From the NCBI GenBank assembly GCA_025457915.1, contig JALOTL010000015.1, positions 1 to 64,000 of the forward strand: DNA of 64,000 nt. Direction: 5' to 3'. Positions 18,514 through 27,869 of this stretch are shown piece by piece; the first letter of the stretch is position 1, and every line of letters starts with the position of its first letter. The notes beneath the pieces were generated by a model. That model did no database searches and was not told where the DNA came from. It saw only the letters and a list, made by a program, of their open reading frames with translations. Position numbers and translations under genes: made by a program. The stretch comes from Spirochaetota bacterium. GTDB taxonomy: Bacteria > Spirochaetota > UBA4802 > UBA5550.

Positions 18514-18957
18514 ATGAAAATAGAAAAATATTCGAAGCAGTACCTGGAGCCCTGCGCCGCCCTTTACGTCGAGGTTTTCAACGACAAGCCGTGGAATGAC
18601 AGGTGGAACGCGAGCTCCGCGAAAAAAAGGCTCCTGTCCATAGCCGGGCAGGAGGATTTCCGCGGCCTGGTCTCGCTGGAAGACGGCGCGCTTACCGGTA
18701 TGGTCTTCGGTTCGACCAACCACTGGTACGACGGAAAAATTTTCAACATAGACGAGATATGCGTAAAGAAGGAGTTCAGGGGAAAGGGGGCAGGCAGGGC
18801 GCTTCTCGGCGCGCTCGAGGAGCGTCTGCGGATGGACGGCGTCAGGCTCGTATACGTCCTCACCGCGAGGAACAACTATTCGGACAGGTACTACCTTGCC
18901 AACGATTTTATTCTGAGCAAAGATATAATAGTATTGACTAAAAGGCTCGGGGATTGA
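18514..18957 (+). CDS. GNAT-family N-acetyltransferase
   Basis: 147 residues from ATG 18514 with AGAGG upstream. The acetyl-CoA-binding motif A is clear: ICVKKEFRGKGAGRALLGAL (R/Q-x-x-G-x-G/A pattern). Preceded by the central strand NIDEI and followed by LVYVLTARNN and the final FILSKDIIVLTKRL. Typical length for a single-domain acetyltransferase. The start PWNDRWN is common in GNATs of anaerobic bacteria. Substrate unknown. Confidence 0.88.
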   Translation: MKIEKYSKQYLEPCAALYVEVFNDKPWNDRWNASSAKKRLLSIAGQEDFRGLVSLEDGALTGMVFGSTNHWYDGKIFNIDEICVKKEFRGKGAGRALLGALEERLRMDGVRLVYVLTARNNYSDRYYLANDFILSKDIIVLTKRLGD

Positions 18958-19014
18958 TATTATCACGGACGCGGAGCCCGCTTTACCGAATCACGCAGTC
19001 ACCCGGAGGAAAAA

Positions 19015-19959
19015 ATGAAGCACCTGCAGATCATAATGCTCACGGCCGCCCTTCTCATCATGCCGGCGGCGGTTTTCGCGGACGAATACACGGACCTCAT
19101 AGATGCGGCCAAAAAGGAGCACGTAAACAATGCGGCCAGAGCCCTGGAACTGCTTGGCAGGGCGAAAAAAATCAGCCCCGAAAAGGCCGACGCATTCATC
19201 TTCACGGGCATAACCCTGTACAAGAGCGGCAAGCACTACGACGCGGGCATGGAATTCAAAAAGGGCGTTCTCCTCATGAAGAACGAGGTTGAAAGAAGGG
19301 ACATCATACAGATCATCGACAAGTTCACGGCGGAATTCAAGTCCGAGGAGGAATACAAGCTCTTCAAGGAATCCTACGACCTCATTGAAAAAAACAAACC
19401 GGCCGATGCGATAACGAAGCTCGAGAGCGGGTTGAAGCTTAACCCCGGCAACGTGAGGCTCTACTACGAGCTCGGGTACGCGTACATAGAGGTGAAGGAG
19501 ATGGACAAGGCGATCGCGAGCCTCGAGACCGGCAGGAAAATAAATCCTAGCAACAAGCTCATCCTCAAGGAGCTCATCTTCGCGTACAGCGACTCTGGAA
19601 AATCCGGAAAGGTGCAGGATATCATCAGGGAGATGATATCCTACTTCGGCGAAAGCCCGCAGCTCCTGCACGAGCTGGCCTATTCCTATACCAGGGACAA
19701 GAAAACCGAGCAGGCCATAGCCACGCTCGAGGAAAACATAAAGAAATACAGCTCGTACTACATATCCTATTACGCCCTCGGCATGCTATATTTCGACGCG
19801 AAGAATTACGACAGGTCAAGGGACCTTCTCGACGCTTTCGTGAAGAAATTCCGAAAGGAGGACATGGCGAAGATGAAAAGCGGCTCCTCCTACGATGAGC
19901 TCATAAAAAACGCGAAGGCGAAGCTCGACGAGATCGAAAAGATAAAAAAACAGTCTTAA
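19015..19959 (+). CDS. secreted TPR-repeat protein
   Basis: 314 residues, GGAGG before the ATG. The N-terminal signal peptide (LTAALLIMPAAVFAD) probably ends at AVFA, giving a periplasmic protein. The rest is helical with tetratricopeptide repeats, for example VRLYYELGYAYIEVKEMDKA and YYISYYALGMLYFDAKNYD, plus a more degenerate first pair near DAFIFTGITLYKSGKHYD. Such proteins scaffold protein complexes in the periplasm. It is about 50 bases downstream of the GNAT gene and converges with mtaB. Confidence 0.88.
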   Translation: MKHLQIIMLTAALLIMPAAVFADEYTDLIDAAKKEHVNNAARALELLGRAKKISPEKADAFIFTGITLYKSGKHYDAGMEFKKGVLLMKNEVERRDIIQIIDKFTAEFKSEEEYKLFKESYDLIEKNKPADAITKLESGLKLNPGNVRLYYELGYAYIEVKEMDKAIASLETGRKINPSNKLILKELIFAYSDSGKSGKVQDIIREMISYFGESPQLLHELAYSYTRDKKTEQAIATLEENIKKYSSYYISYYALGMLYFDAKNYDRSRDLLDAFVKKFRKEDMAKMKSGSSYDELIKNAKAKLDEIEKIKKQS

Positions 19960-19977
19960 TGCTCCGTTCTTCCCACA

Positions 19978-21234
19978 TTAAACGACCGGCCTTCCAAGGC
20001 AGCCGTTTTTTTCCGCCGAGTCCAGGATGACGTCATGGAATTTGCTGCCCGGATCGATCCCGGTCCGGCCGCCGGCCAGCCTGATCTTAAGATAGTTGTC
20101 GCTGACCCCGACCAGCGCGCGGCCCTTCCTCTCGATCACGCACCTGAGCGCGGTCCCGACGAACCGCCTCCTGTACTCAAGGCCAGTCCCGGCCGCCAGA
20201 TCCCTCAGCCTTTTCGAGCGCTCTTCCGTTTCGGCCCGCGGCGTAGTCCCCGCGAGAGACGCGGCAGGCGTGCCCGACCTGGGCGAAAATGAGAACTGGT
20301 GCACATACGAGAACCCCGCGAGGCCTACCGTTTCGAGGGTCTCGCTGAACGACGCACCGTCCTCGCCCGGGAACCCAACGATGATGTCCGTACCGACTGC
20401 GATGTCCCGATTCCTCGCCCTTATCCTGCCGATGGTTTCGAGGTAGAAATCACGGCCGTAAGGGCGGTTCATCGCCGCGAGCACCCTGTCCGATCCGGAC
20501 TGGAGCGGCACATGTATGTGCCTGCATATTTTCGCGTCCGAATACAAATCAAGCAGGCGGCCGCTTACGTCGCCGGGCTCTATCGATGTTATCCTGAGCC
20601 TGTAATCCCCGGGGATGGAAATTATGCCCTCTACCAGGTCCGCCAGGTCCCTCCCGGAGTCGGCGTATTTCCCGATCGTTATGCCGGTAAGGACGATCTC
20701 CGGCACGCCGGACCCGGCCAGCATTCTGGCGTGCTCCATGATCTCGCCGTACGGCCTGCTCGATGGAAGCCCCCTGACTGAAGGCACTATGCAGTACGAA
20801 CAGTTCCCCCCGCACCCGTCCTGGATTTTCAGGTACGCCCTGGTCCTGTAAAGAGGCATGGGGGAATCGAAGCCGTCATTATCCAGCGCGGATTCGGCAC
20901 CGTCAGCCATGGACGGTATCAACCCTTTTCCGCTGTTTTTTACGACGCGGACGGACCCCGGAAGGTTTTCCGGGAATCCGGCCGGCGATTCGGCCATGCA
21001 TCCCGTGACCACAACCCTTCCCTCCCGGGCAAGCCTGGAGGCCTGCCGGATATAGTTCCTGCATTTTTTATCGCTTTTATCGGTCACGGTGCAGGTGTTT
21101 ACGATCACCAGGTCCGCGGGTTCGCCGAAGGGCACGATCCTCCAGCCGCGCTTCGCCATCCGGTCGGCTATCAGGGCCGATTCGTACTGGTTGAGCTTGC
21201 AACCGAGGGTTTTTATCGAAAATGTCCTGTCCAT
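19978..21234 (-). CDS. mtaB: tRNA (t6A37) methylthiotransferase MtaB
   Basis: 418 residues. Radical-SAM enzyme that converts t6A37 in tRNAs reading ANN codons to ms2t6A. The N-terminal UPF0004 domain has three cluster Cys in KTLGCKLNQYE, VNTCTVTDK and VTGCMAES. The radical-SAM loop is NCSYCIVPSVRG. HIHVPLQSGSDRVLAAMNR and DIIVGFPGE are classic. TLGCKLNQYES separates MtaB from MiaB and RimO. The C-terminal TRAM-like end (VGVSDNYLKIRL) is present. Tail-to-tail with the TPR gene, 18 bases apart. Confidence 0.93.
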   Translation of the reverse strand: MDRTFSIKTLGCKLNQYESALIADRMAKRGWRIVPFGEPADLVIVNTCTVTDKSDKKCRNYIRQASRLAREGRVVVTGCMAESPAGFPENLPGSVRVVKNSGKGLIPSMADGAESALDNDGFDSPMPLYRTRAYLKIQDGCGGNCSYCIVPSVRGLPSSRPYGEIMEHARMLAGSGVPEIVLTGITIGKYADSGRDLADLVEGIISIPGDYRLRITSIEPGDVSGRLLDLYSDAKICRHIHVPLQSGSDRVLAAMNRPYGRDFYLETIGRIRARNRDIAVGTDIIVGFPGEDGASFSETLETVGLAGFSYVHQFSFSPRSGTPAASLAGTTPRAETEERSKRLRDLAAGTGLEYRRRFVGTALRCVIERKGRALVGVSDNYLKIRLAGGRTGIDPGSKFHDVILDSAEKNGCLGRPVV

Positions 21235-21456
21235 GGGCCATTTATAAAGATATATATAATTTTTTAAATAAAAATCCTTATCAGGGCTTTTTTCCCGCGC
21301 AAGCTGTTTTTAACAGGGCCGGGCGGGACATTTTTTTCTTGACCTTTAATAAAGAAGATATATTTTTACAAAAAATTACTTTCATATTGTTTTCAGGGTC
21401 AAAAATATAAATAACGTTCCTGTTAGGTTGATAAGAAGCTTTTACAAGACGTTTAT

Positions 21457-22146
21457 GTGCTTAAAATGGGGATTTTAAACAACTTCAACAGGATCAGGAC
21501 CCGTGTGGCGGAGATAACCAGCATCAAGGGAAGGGACCCGGAATCCGTAAAGATAATAGCGGTTACGAAAACCCTTCCGGCTTCAACGGTCCAGGAGGCC
21601 GTAGACTCCGGTATAAGCCTTTTAGGCGAAAGCAGGATACAGGAGGCGAGAAGCAAATTCGTTGAAATAAAGGGCGGCTACACCCTCCACATGGTAGGCC
21701 ATCTGCAATCAAACAAATCCAGGGATGCGGTCAGGCTCTTCGACCTCATCCATTCTATAGACAGGGACACCACGGCCGAGGCCGTAAACGCCGAGGCGGA
21801 AAAGGCGGGCAAAAAGCAGAAAATCCTCCTCCAGGTCAAGACATCCGGCGAGGAGACCAGGAGCGGCATCGAGCCCGGCGGACTGGAGGGCCTCGTGGAA
21901 AGGGTTCTCGGGATGAAAAACCTCGAACTCCTCGGCCTCATGACCATCGCGCCCTTTACTGAAGACGGGGACCTGGTCAGGAAATCCTTCAGGGACGCGG
22001 GGGAGCTGCTCTGCCGCATCAATTCAGGGTTCGGCCTGTCGCTCGCGGAGCTTTCAATGGGAATGTCGGGGGACTTCGAAATAGCGGTTGAAGAAGGCTC
22101 CACCATGCTGAGGATAGGGACCGCAATATTCGGATCAAGATCATGA
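21457..22146 (+). CDS. yggS: YggS-family pyridoxal phosphate homeostasis protein
   Basis: 229 residues. A PLP-binding TIM-barrel protein without known enzyme activity, controlling free PLP and amino-acid balance. Seen: IIAVTKTLPASTVQEAVDSG with the PLP Lys, LGESRIQEARSKF, LHMVGHLQSNKSRDAV, LLQVKTSGEETRSGI and LSMGMSGDFEIAVEEGSTML for phosphate binding. Start is GTG 21457 or ATG 21466; neither has a strong ribosome-binding site. First gene of a packed run with proC, the M23 gene and lnt; yggS-proC adjacency is common. Confidence 0.93.
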   Translation: MLKMGILNNFNRIRTRVAEITSIKGRDPESVKIIAVTKTLPASTVQEAVDSGISLLGESRIQEARSKFVEIKGGYTLHMVGHLQSNKSRDAVRLFDLIHSIDRDTTAEAVNAEAEKAGKKQKILLQVKTSGEETRSGIEPGGLEGLVERVLGMKNLELLGLMTIAPFTEDGDLVRKSFRDAGELLCRINSGFGLSLAELSMGMSGDFEIAVEEGSTMLRIGTAIFGSRS

Positions 22147-22964
22147 CGGCAAGCGAACTGAAAGGCAAATTCATAGGATTCATAGGGGCCGGGAACATGG
22201 CGGGCGCCATGATCACCGGTCTTTCCGATATAGCCAGAGAGGACAGGCTGTCCGCGTACGACATAGACAGCACGAAGCTCATCGGCCTGTCTGATAAATA
22301 CGGGGTCGAGATAACGCCGTCGCTCGAGGCGCTGGCCGCCAAGACGGACATCATAATAATCGCGGTAAAGCCGGACGCCGTCCCGGCGGTATGCGACGGG
22401 ATCAGGGACGCGGCCCACGACGACAGGCTGATCATATCCATAGCGGCCGGGATCAGCACAGCGTCGCTCGAAAAAATGCTCGGGCAGAACAAAAAAATAG
22501 TCAGGGCGATGCCCAACACCCCGCTCCTCGCGGGTGAGGGAATGACCGTGATCACGGCCGGAAAAAACGCGACCGGGGACGACATGAAGGCCGCGGAGGA
22601 GATATTCTCGAGGAGCGGCAGGGCAATCACACTGCCGGAGAAGATGATGGACGCCGTGACCGGGATATCTGGAAGCGGCCCGGCCTACGTATTCACGTTC
22701 ATACAGGCCATGGCCGACGGCGGCGTCAAGCACGGCATCCCCAGGGACAAGGCCGTGCTCCTGGCCGCGCAGACGGTGCTCGGCTCCGCGAAGCTGGTCC
22801 TCCAGACCGGCGAGGAGCCTTTCACGCTCAGGGGAAGGGTCACGTCGCCCGGCGGCACCACGATCGAGGCGGTCCACGTTCTCGAGAGGGGCGGTTTTTC
22901 AGGCATCGTAATGGATGCCATTGAGGCCGCCGCGCAAAAATCAAGGAAGCTTGGAGAAAAATAA
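22143..22964 (+). CDS. proC: pyrroline-5-carboxylate reductase
   Basis: 273 residues, the normal length. Last step of proline synthesis, NAD(P)H-dependent. Rossmann start IGFIGAGNMAGAMITGL, IAVKPDAVP, ISIAAGISTASLEKML, VRAMPNTPLLAGEGMTVI and the signature SGSGPAYVFTFIQAMADGGV. RVTSPGGTTIEAV closes the substrate site. It overlaps yggS as ATGA and the next gene as TAATG, so translational coupling is likely. Confidence 0.95.
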   Translation: MTASELKGKFIGFIGAGNMAGAMITGLSDIAREDRLSAYDIDSTKLIGLSDKYGVEITPSLEALAAKTDIIIIAVKPDAVPAVCDGIRDAAHDDRLIISIAAGISTASLEKMLGQNKKIVRAMPNTPLLAGEGMTVITAGKNATGDDMKAAEEIFSRSGRAITLPEKMMDAVTGISGSGPAYVFTFIQAMADGGVKHGIPRDKAVLLAAQTVLGSAKLVLQTGEEPFTLRGRVTSPGGTTIEAVHVLERGGFSGIVMDAIEAAAQKSRKLGEK

Positions 22965-23935
22965 TGTTCTACAACATTCCGATCAACAACTACCAGTTCA
23001 GGCAGATTAAGTTCTACGGAACCGCAGCCGTCATATTCTTCGTCGCGGTGGTCCTGATCGGCAACATAATAACGGCAATAATCTCGGACAGGGTCACGGT
23101 AGACCCGAAGTCATACGTTAAAAAAGAAGGTTATCCGATATTCAAAGACCGCAACGCGTATATAGGAATGGTGAAGAGCTATCCCCACGACCCGGGCGTA
23201 CGGCTGACCGTCCATAAAATGAATCCGGGGGAATCCCTCTGGGACGTCGCGGCCAGGGCAAGGATATCCATAGACACCATCGTGAGCGCGAACCCATTCC
23301 TGAATTCGCTCTCGGCTCCGGAAGGAACAGAGATTGTGGTCCCGTCCCAGGACGGCGTCCTCCTGCAGTTCACCGGCGTTTTCGACGTATGGAGGATGTC
23401 CAGGAGGCTGGATTACGACGGTTCGATAAGGGGCGACTATCTCCCGTGGGTGTTCAAGCTCATCTCCTTCGACGACATGAGGCTGGCGTTCTTCAGGGGG
23501 GCCAAGCCCGTTGTGGTCAACGATTCCCTCGAGAAGCTTTACAGGTTCAAGAACATCTTCGAACAGCCGGTGAAGGGATTCTACACTTCCCTTTTCGGGG
23601 ACAGGGTCGACCCGATGTGGAATGAATCCGCGTTCCACAACGGCATCGACATCCTTTCCCCTCCGGGATCGCCTATAAAGCCCGCCAGGGACGGTTTCGT
23701 CATCTATACCGGATGGAGGGACGGCTTCGGCAACACGGTGATCGTCCAGCACTGGGACGGCTACCAGACCCTGTACGGCCACTGCTCCGTCGTAAAGGTA
23801 AAGGTGGGCGACTGGGTCCGCAAGAAGGACGTCATCGCTCTCGTCGGATCGACCGGGAGGTCCACGGGCCCGCACCTTCATTTCACGATAATGCGCCACG
23901 GGGAACCGATAGATCCCATCAAGCTGATCTGGTGA
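22964..23935 (+). CDS. LysM/M23 murein endopeptidase
   Basis: 323 residues. One N-terminal membrane anchor (VIFFVAVVLIGNIITAII), then a LysM peptidoglycan-binding motif (MNPGESLWDVAARARISIDT, residues ~85-130) and a C-terminal M23 domain. The zinc and catalytic residues are seen in FHNGIDILSPPGSPI, YGHCSVVKV and TGPHLHFTIMR (HxxxD and HxH). Predicted to cleave peptide crosslinks during envelope growth. The N-terminal anchor places it in the inner membrane facing the periplasm. One-base overlap with proC, and lnt starts ten bases later. Confidence 0.93.
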   Translation: MFYNIPINNYQFRQIKFYGTAAVIFFVAVVLIGNIITAIISDRVTVDPKSYVKKEGYPIFKDRNAYIGMVKSYPHDPGVRLTVHKMNPGESLWDVAARARISIDTIVSANPFLNSLSAPEGTEIVVPSQDGVLLQFTGVFDVWRMSRRLDYDGSIRGDYLPWVFKLISFDDMRLAFFRGAKPVVVNDSLEKLYRFKNIFEQPVKGFYTSLFGDRVDPMWNESAFHNGIDILSPPGSPIKPARDGFVIYTGWRDGFGNTVIVQHWDGYQTLYGHCSVVKVKVGDWVRKKDVIALVGSTGRSTGPHLHFTIMRHGEPIDPIKLIW

Positions 23936-23945
23936 ACCGGGACCG

Positions 23946-25499
23946 ATGCGCATAGTCGGACCCGTAATCGCATCAGCCGCCCTCTTCGTACTCTCCTTCC
24001 CCAATTTCAGCATCTGGCCCCTTTCTTTCGTCTGCCTGGTCCCGTTCTTCATCGCGCTAAACAGGGCCGTCTCGCTGCGCGGACAGGCCGCCATCGGCGC
24101 GGCATGGGGCGCGGTCATGTCCGCGGGAATGGGATGGTGGCTGGTCGGGACCCTGATGGGCCATTTTGAAAAGGGGCCCGTCGTTTCCGTGCTTTTCGTC
24201 GCCGCGGTGATGGCAGTTCCCACAGCAGCTCTTTACGCCATATTCGCGGTGATCCACCACACGCTTAAAAAAAATACGATTTTCTTCAGCGCGGTAATGG
24301 TGCCTTCCATATGGACAGCGGTCGAATATATCAAGGAAATGGTCCCCTTCCTGCTGCCCTGGGCCGGGATCGGCTACGCGGTCACTCCATTCAACGCCTT
24401 CATACAGATGGCCGACACGGCCGGATACTACGGGGTGACCTTTGTTATCGTAATGATAAATTCGCTCATAGCTTATTCTTTACGGTCCGCGGAATGGCGG
24501 GAGATTTTTTCGAAAAACCGGGCCGAAATCCCCGGCCGGCTGAAAAAAACCGCATCGGACAACCGGCTGCCCCTGTCCATCGCTGCGGCGGCGCTGCTGG
24601 TACCTCTGCTTTACGGCGCGGTCTTCGGTATATTTTTTCGGGACCGGATCGAGACCGGGCCTAAACCGGACGCGATCGAGGCGGTGCTGGTGCAGGGAAA
24701 CCTCGGCGACAGGGAAAGGTGGGCTGATTCCGGGCTTTTCGGCAGGATAGAAACCCACCTCGGCCTGATGAAGGATTACGGCCGGACCGGCAGGACGCTG
24801 TTCGTACTGCCGGAGACGGTTCTGAATTCAACCGGCCAGGAAAACAACGCCCTTCTCGCTTACATTTCATCAAGGTCCGGGGACGACTCGGTCGTCTTCA
24901 TCGGGGGGATCAGGAGGGACCGCGCCACAGGGGGGGTCCTGAACACCGCCTATGTCCTTTCCGGGAAGGAGCTCACCTGTTACGACAAGAACATCCTCCT
25001 CCCCTACGCCGAGACGATAATGGGCGGCGACTTCATCGGGAAATATTACAACGCCCCCTCGGAATTTCTCGAGGGCGCCACCCCGCCGGCGGTCAGGACC
25101 GGGTTCGGTAACGCGGGAGTCTGCATCTGCTTCGAGGTCCTTTATCCCTGGCACGTGAGGAGGGCCGTTTCGGAAGGCGCCCTCTACCTGGTGAACATCT
25201 CCAACGATTCCTGGTTCGGGAGGTCGCCGGAGTCGGCATACCAGGTAAGCGCGTCAGTCATGAGGGCCGTGGAAAACAGGAGGTACCTTGCGAGGACATC
25301 CAACAGCGGCATCTCCGTACTGGTCTCCCCTTCAGGGAGGGTCATCGCTGAAACCGGGCTCTTCACCAGGGAGGCAAGGTCCGGCAGGATCTTCCCCGTA
25401 TCCTTCAGGAGCCCCTATTCGCGCCTCGGGGACTGGGTCCTTTACCTGGGCCTTCTGTCGATCCTGGCCGGCCTGGTCCGCAGGGCCTTCAGGGAATAA
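23946..25499 (+). CDS. lnt: apolipoprotein N-acyltransferase
   Basis: 517 residues. Adds the third acyl chain to lipoproteins in the inner membrane of Gram-negative bacteria. About six N-terminal membrane segments (residues 1-235) are followed by a nitrilase-type domain. The catalytic triad is visible: Glu in LPETVLN, Lys in DKNILLPYAE and Cys in VCICFEVLYPWHVR. NISNDSWFGRSPESAYQ is a strong family signature, and a last membrane helix ends the protein. Fits the many lipoproteins in this window. Confidence 0.95.
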   Translation: MRIVGPVIASAALFVLSFPNFSIWPLSFVCLVPFFIALNRAVSLRGQAAIGAAWGAVMSAGMGWWLVGTLMGHFEKGPVVSVLFVAAVMAVPTAALYAIFAVIHHTLKKNTIFFSAVMVPSIWTAVEYIKEMVPFLLPWAGIGYAVTPFNAFIQMADTAGYYGVTFVIVMINSLIAYSLRSAEWREIFSKNRAEIPGRLKKTASDNRLPLSIAAAALLVPLLYGAVFGIFFRDRIETGPKPDAIEAVLVQGNLGDRERWADSGLFGRIETHLGLMKDYGRTGRTLFVLPETVLNSTGQENNALLAYISSRSGDDSVVFIGGIRRDRATGGVLNTAYVLSGKELTCYDKNILLPYAETIMGGDFIGKYYNAPSEFLEGATPPAVRTGFGNAGVCICFEVLYPWHVRRAVSEGALYLVNISNDSWFGRSPESAYQVSASVMRAVENRRYLARTSNSGISVLVSPSGRVIAETGLFTREARSGRIFPVSFRSPYSRLGDWVLYLGLLSILAGLVRRAFRE

Positions 25500-25521
25500 T
25501 CCGGACATCGGCCCGTACCCG

Positions 25522-25548
25522 TAAAAAAGGCCCCGTCATCCGGGGCCC
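25522..25548 (-). terminator. intrinsic terminator of the lipase-foldase run
   Basis: GGCCCCG and CGGGGCC pair around a five-base loop; on the minus strand the stem is followed by six T. It lies a few bases after the stop of the foldase gene (25554). Also just after the stop of lnt on the plus strand, but the T-run suits the minus strand. Confidence 0.8.
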
Positions 25549-25553
25549 CCGCG

Positions 25554-26549
25554 TTACTGCTCCTGTTTCTCGAACAGTCCCTTTCTTATGTTCTCCCTTC
25601 TCCTGAACGCGTCCGCCTCTTCGCCGAACATCTGGTTCTGCGTATCCTTCAGCTTCTGCTCCCTCTGTTCCGCCGTCAGGCTCTGGTCTTTCAATATCTT
25701 CTCCTCCAGGGCCCTGTACCCGTCCTCCCTGGATTTTTCATCTTTCAGCTGCCTGTCGACGTCCTCGAGCCTCTTCACGACCTCCGGCGGAAATATTGCC
25801 TGCCTTATTTCCGTGATCCTGCCCGTCTTGTCCTGTTCACTCATCTCCGAGAGGTCCTTTTTATAGATCTCCATCATGTCCTGGTACCTGGTATAGGGCT
25901 TGGTATATCCCTCGATTTCCTCCGCCTCGTCTCCCCACATGTCGCCGTTCAGCTTCTTGAGTTTCACGAGCTTGTCTTTCGCGTACATGTCGCCATCCGC
26001 CACTATCGACATCCGTCTTATAGGGTACTCCTTGGACTTTATGTCCGCGCCGAAAAGGATGTCGGCCGTGTCCTTCCCGAAAAAATCGCGCCTGTATTCC
26101 TGCAGCTTCCTGAGATACGCGATCGCTTCCTCGGGTCCCTTCGGGATGCCCCAGGACTTGCTTTCGCCGCCGATGTCCTGCTGGTACTTGATGTACTTTT
26201 TATAAAGGGCGAAAAGCTTTTCCGCCTCGTCCTGCGGAAGGTGCGAAAAGATGTATTCCCTGGCAGCCTCCATGTGCTGGTCAAGGTCCTTGACGTCCTT
26301 GAACTTCGTCATTATTGAATCGAAAAATTTGATCGTGTACGGGTTTGCCACGTTGCCGGAAAAATACTTCTTAACGTTGGCATCGCTGAAATCCGCCGGG
26401 GTAAGAGTCACGGTTATGTCGTGGAGCCTTATGTTCTTCTTTTTATCGAATATGTAATCCTGGCCTGAAGTCTGCCTGCGGACCACCTGTACGATGATGA
26501 TGAGCACCACCAGGACGCAGACCCCGATTATTATCTTTCTCTTGTCCAT
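25554..26549 (-). CDS. lipase-specific foldase (LifO/LipB-type chaperone)
   Basis: 331 residues. A steric chaperone, anchored in the inner membrane, that folds secreted lipases in the periplasm. One N-terminal membrane segment (IIIGVCVLVVLIIIVQVV) is followed by a variable linker and an all-helical domain. LQEYRRDFFGKDTADILFGA matches the R-x-x-(Y/F)FG..A..LF block of lipase chaperones (PF03280). FPPEVVKRLEDVDRQLKDE and the end FRRRENIRKG also fit. GGAGGGG precedes the ATG. It follows two lipase genes on the same strand. Confidence 0.88.
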   Translation of the reverse strand: MDKRKIIIGVCVLVVLIIIVQVVRRQTSGQDYIFDKKKNIRLHDITVTLTPADFSDANVKKYFSGNVANPYTIKFFDSIMTKFKDVKDLDQHMEAAREYIFSHLPQDEAEKLFALYKKYIKYQQDIGGESKSWGIPKGPEEAIAYLRKLQEYRRDFFGKDTADILFGADIKSKEYPIRRMSIVADGDMYAKDKLVKLKKLNGDMWGDEAEEIEGYTKPYTRYQDMMEIYKKDLSEMSEQDKTGRITEIRQAIFPPEVVKRLEDVDRQLKDEKSREDGYRALEEKILKDQSLTAEQREQKLKDTQNQMFGEEADAFRRRENIRKGLFEKQEQ

Positions 26550-26677
26550 TCGAACCCCTCCGTATTATTATGGGCGCCTCTTTAAATTAGATTTTTCATT
26601 ATAAAACCACTGAAGAAATCTGATGGGTAATCACAAAAACTACCGTTTTTATGCCTGCCATAGGGCGCTAGTATTGA

Positions 26678-26723
26678 AAAAACCAGCTTGTTTGTCAGTA
26701 TTAAAATAAAAAAGCTGGTTTTT
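26678..26723 (-). terminator. possible terminator after lipase 1
   Basis: AAAAACCAGCTT at 26678-26689 and its exact reverse complement at 26712-26723 form a 12-bp stem with a 22-base loop, ending in a T-run on either strand. It lies about 110 bases after the lipase stop and 130 before the foldase start. If it works, the foldase would need its own promoter; the large loop makes partial read-through likely. Confidence 0.45.
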
Positions 26724-26832
26724 GTAGCCGCCCTGATTTATACATTGAATATGTCCGCAAGGGAACATCCTGATTTGATTATTAAAGGCTCCCTTATATC
26801 ATGAATATTCAGTTTCCAGACCACGGCAGATG

Positions 26833-27726
26833 TTACAGTGAATTTGACGCAAGCATGGCCGCGATCCCGGCATAGAAATCGAGAACGCCGAAGCCTGGCG
26901 TGATCCCGAACAGCTGGTTGACCATCATCATGTGGTCTATGCCGAACCTGCCCTGTTCCGCCCCCTTGAATTCGCCCCACGGCATGCTGGATACGGGCAC
27001 GACGCCGTCGTTGTCGCCCTCCCTGTTCTTCATCCAGATCCAGAACGGCAGGAGGATGTTGTTCAGCGGAGCGGGCGATATGCCATGGTACCTGTTCGAG
27101 TAGCTGAAGTACCTTATCCCGGGCACGTCCGTTACCCTCCGGTTGAAATCCGCCATCTTCTCCGGGGTCAGGCTCTCCGTCGAAACCGCGAACCTGCTCT
27201 CCGCGTCGCCGCAGAGGAATTTTCCCCATACGTTGTCCATGATCCACGCGAACAGACCGCCGGTCGCTCCGTTGATTTTCAGGATCAGGTGCGCCGCCGA
27301 TGTCCCCCTGTGGGGCGTGGACAGCGTGGTAATCGAAGCAACGGCTCCTCTCATGTCGCTGTAATGGAACACCATGTACCTGGCCGTGCTTCCGCCCATG
27401 GACTGTGCGATTATGTTGACCTTCGGCGCGCCGCTTTCGGCCATGACCCGCCTGACGAAGTTCCTGAGCTGCGCCGCCCTTATCTCGTCGGTATTGAACG
27501 CGTCCATTTTTGCCGTGTATACGCTTCCCGCGCGGCCGCCGGCCCTGACGCTTGCCTCTAGGCGTTCCTCAACCCCCCAGAAATACGGTACGCATCCGAG
27601 GAACCTGTCCGTACCGACCCATCCGTGCACCAGGACGATCGGGTACTTGAGATTTATGTTCCCGTGGACCGCCGAAGGAACTATGAACGCGGCAAAAAGG
27701 AGTATGAATAAGGTTTTTTTAATCAT
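26833..27726 (-). CDS. secreted triacylglycerol lipase (family I) 1
   Basis: 297 residues with a clear signal peptide (LFILLFAAFIVPSAVHG). The alpha/beta hydrolase domain starts YPIVLVHGWVGTDRF; the nucleophile elbow is IIAQSMGGSTARY (Ser near residue 118); the acid is likely in GDNDGVVPVSS and the His in GIDHMMMVNQ. HGW..., QSMGG and the closing LFGITPGF pattern match Pseudomonas/Burkholderia-type family I.1/I.2 lipases that depend on a foldase, which is encoded next. A paralogue lies just upstream. Likely hydrolyses long-chain triglycerides outside the cell. Confidence 0.9.
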   Translation of the reverse strand: MIKKTLFILLFAAFIVPSAVHGNINLKYPIVLVHGWVGTDRFLGCVPYFWGVEERLEASVRAGGRAGSVYTAKMDAFNTDEIRAAQLRNFVRRVMAESGAPKVNIIAQSMGGSTARYMVFHYSDMRGAVASITTLSTPHRGTSAAHLILKINGATGGLFAWIMDNVWGKFLCGDAESRFAVSTESLTPEKMADFNRRVTDVPGIRYFSYSNRYHGISPAPLNNILLPFWIWMKNREGDNDGVVPVSSMPWGEFKGAEQGRFGIDHMMMVNQLFGITPGFGVLDFYAGIAAMLASNSL

Positions 27727-27827
27727 AATCTTTTAACAGGAAACGCCATCCGAAATATAGTCAAGAAAAAATCTCCCGGATCATGAAAGGAACAGTCATG
27801 GCGGCCGGAACGGCCTGCCGGAAAACA

Positions 27828-27854
27828 GAGCGGGCGCCGAAGGGGCGCCCGCTC
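27828..27854 (-). terminator. intrinsic terminator after lipase 2
   Basis: GAGCGGGCGCC pairs perfectly with GGCGCCCGCTC around a five-base loop (11-bp stem); on the minus strand TGTTTTCC follows. It begins 15 bases after the lipase 2 stop, so lipase 2 may be a separate transcript from lipase 1. Confidence 0.75.
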
Positions 27855-27869
27855 ACGCATTTTATATGT

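Noticed and set aside
21678-22877. Long minus-strand frame of 399 codons
   Set aside because: It is the antisense of yggS and proC; composition is rich in Arg and Gly as expected from a shadow frame.
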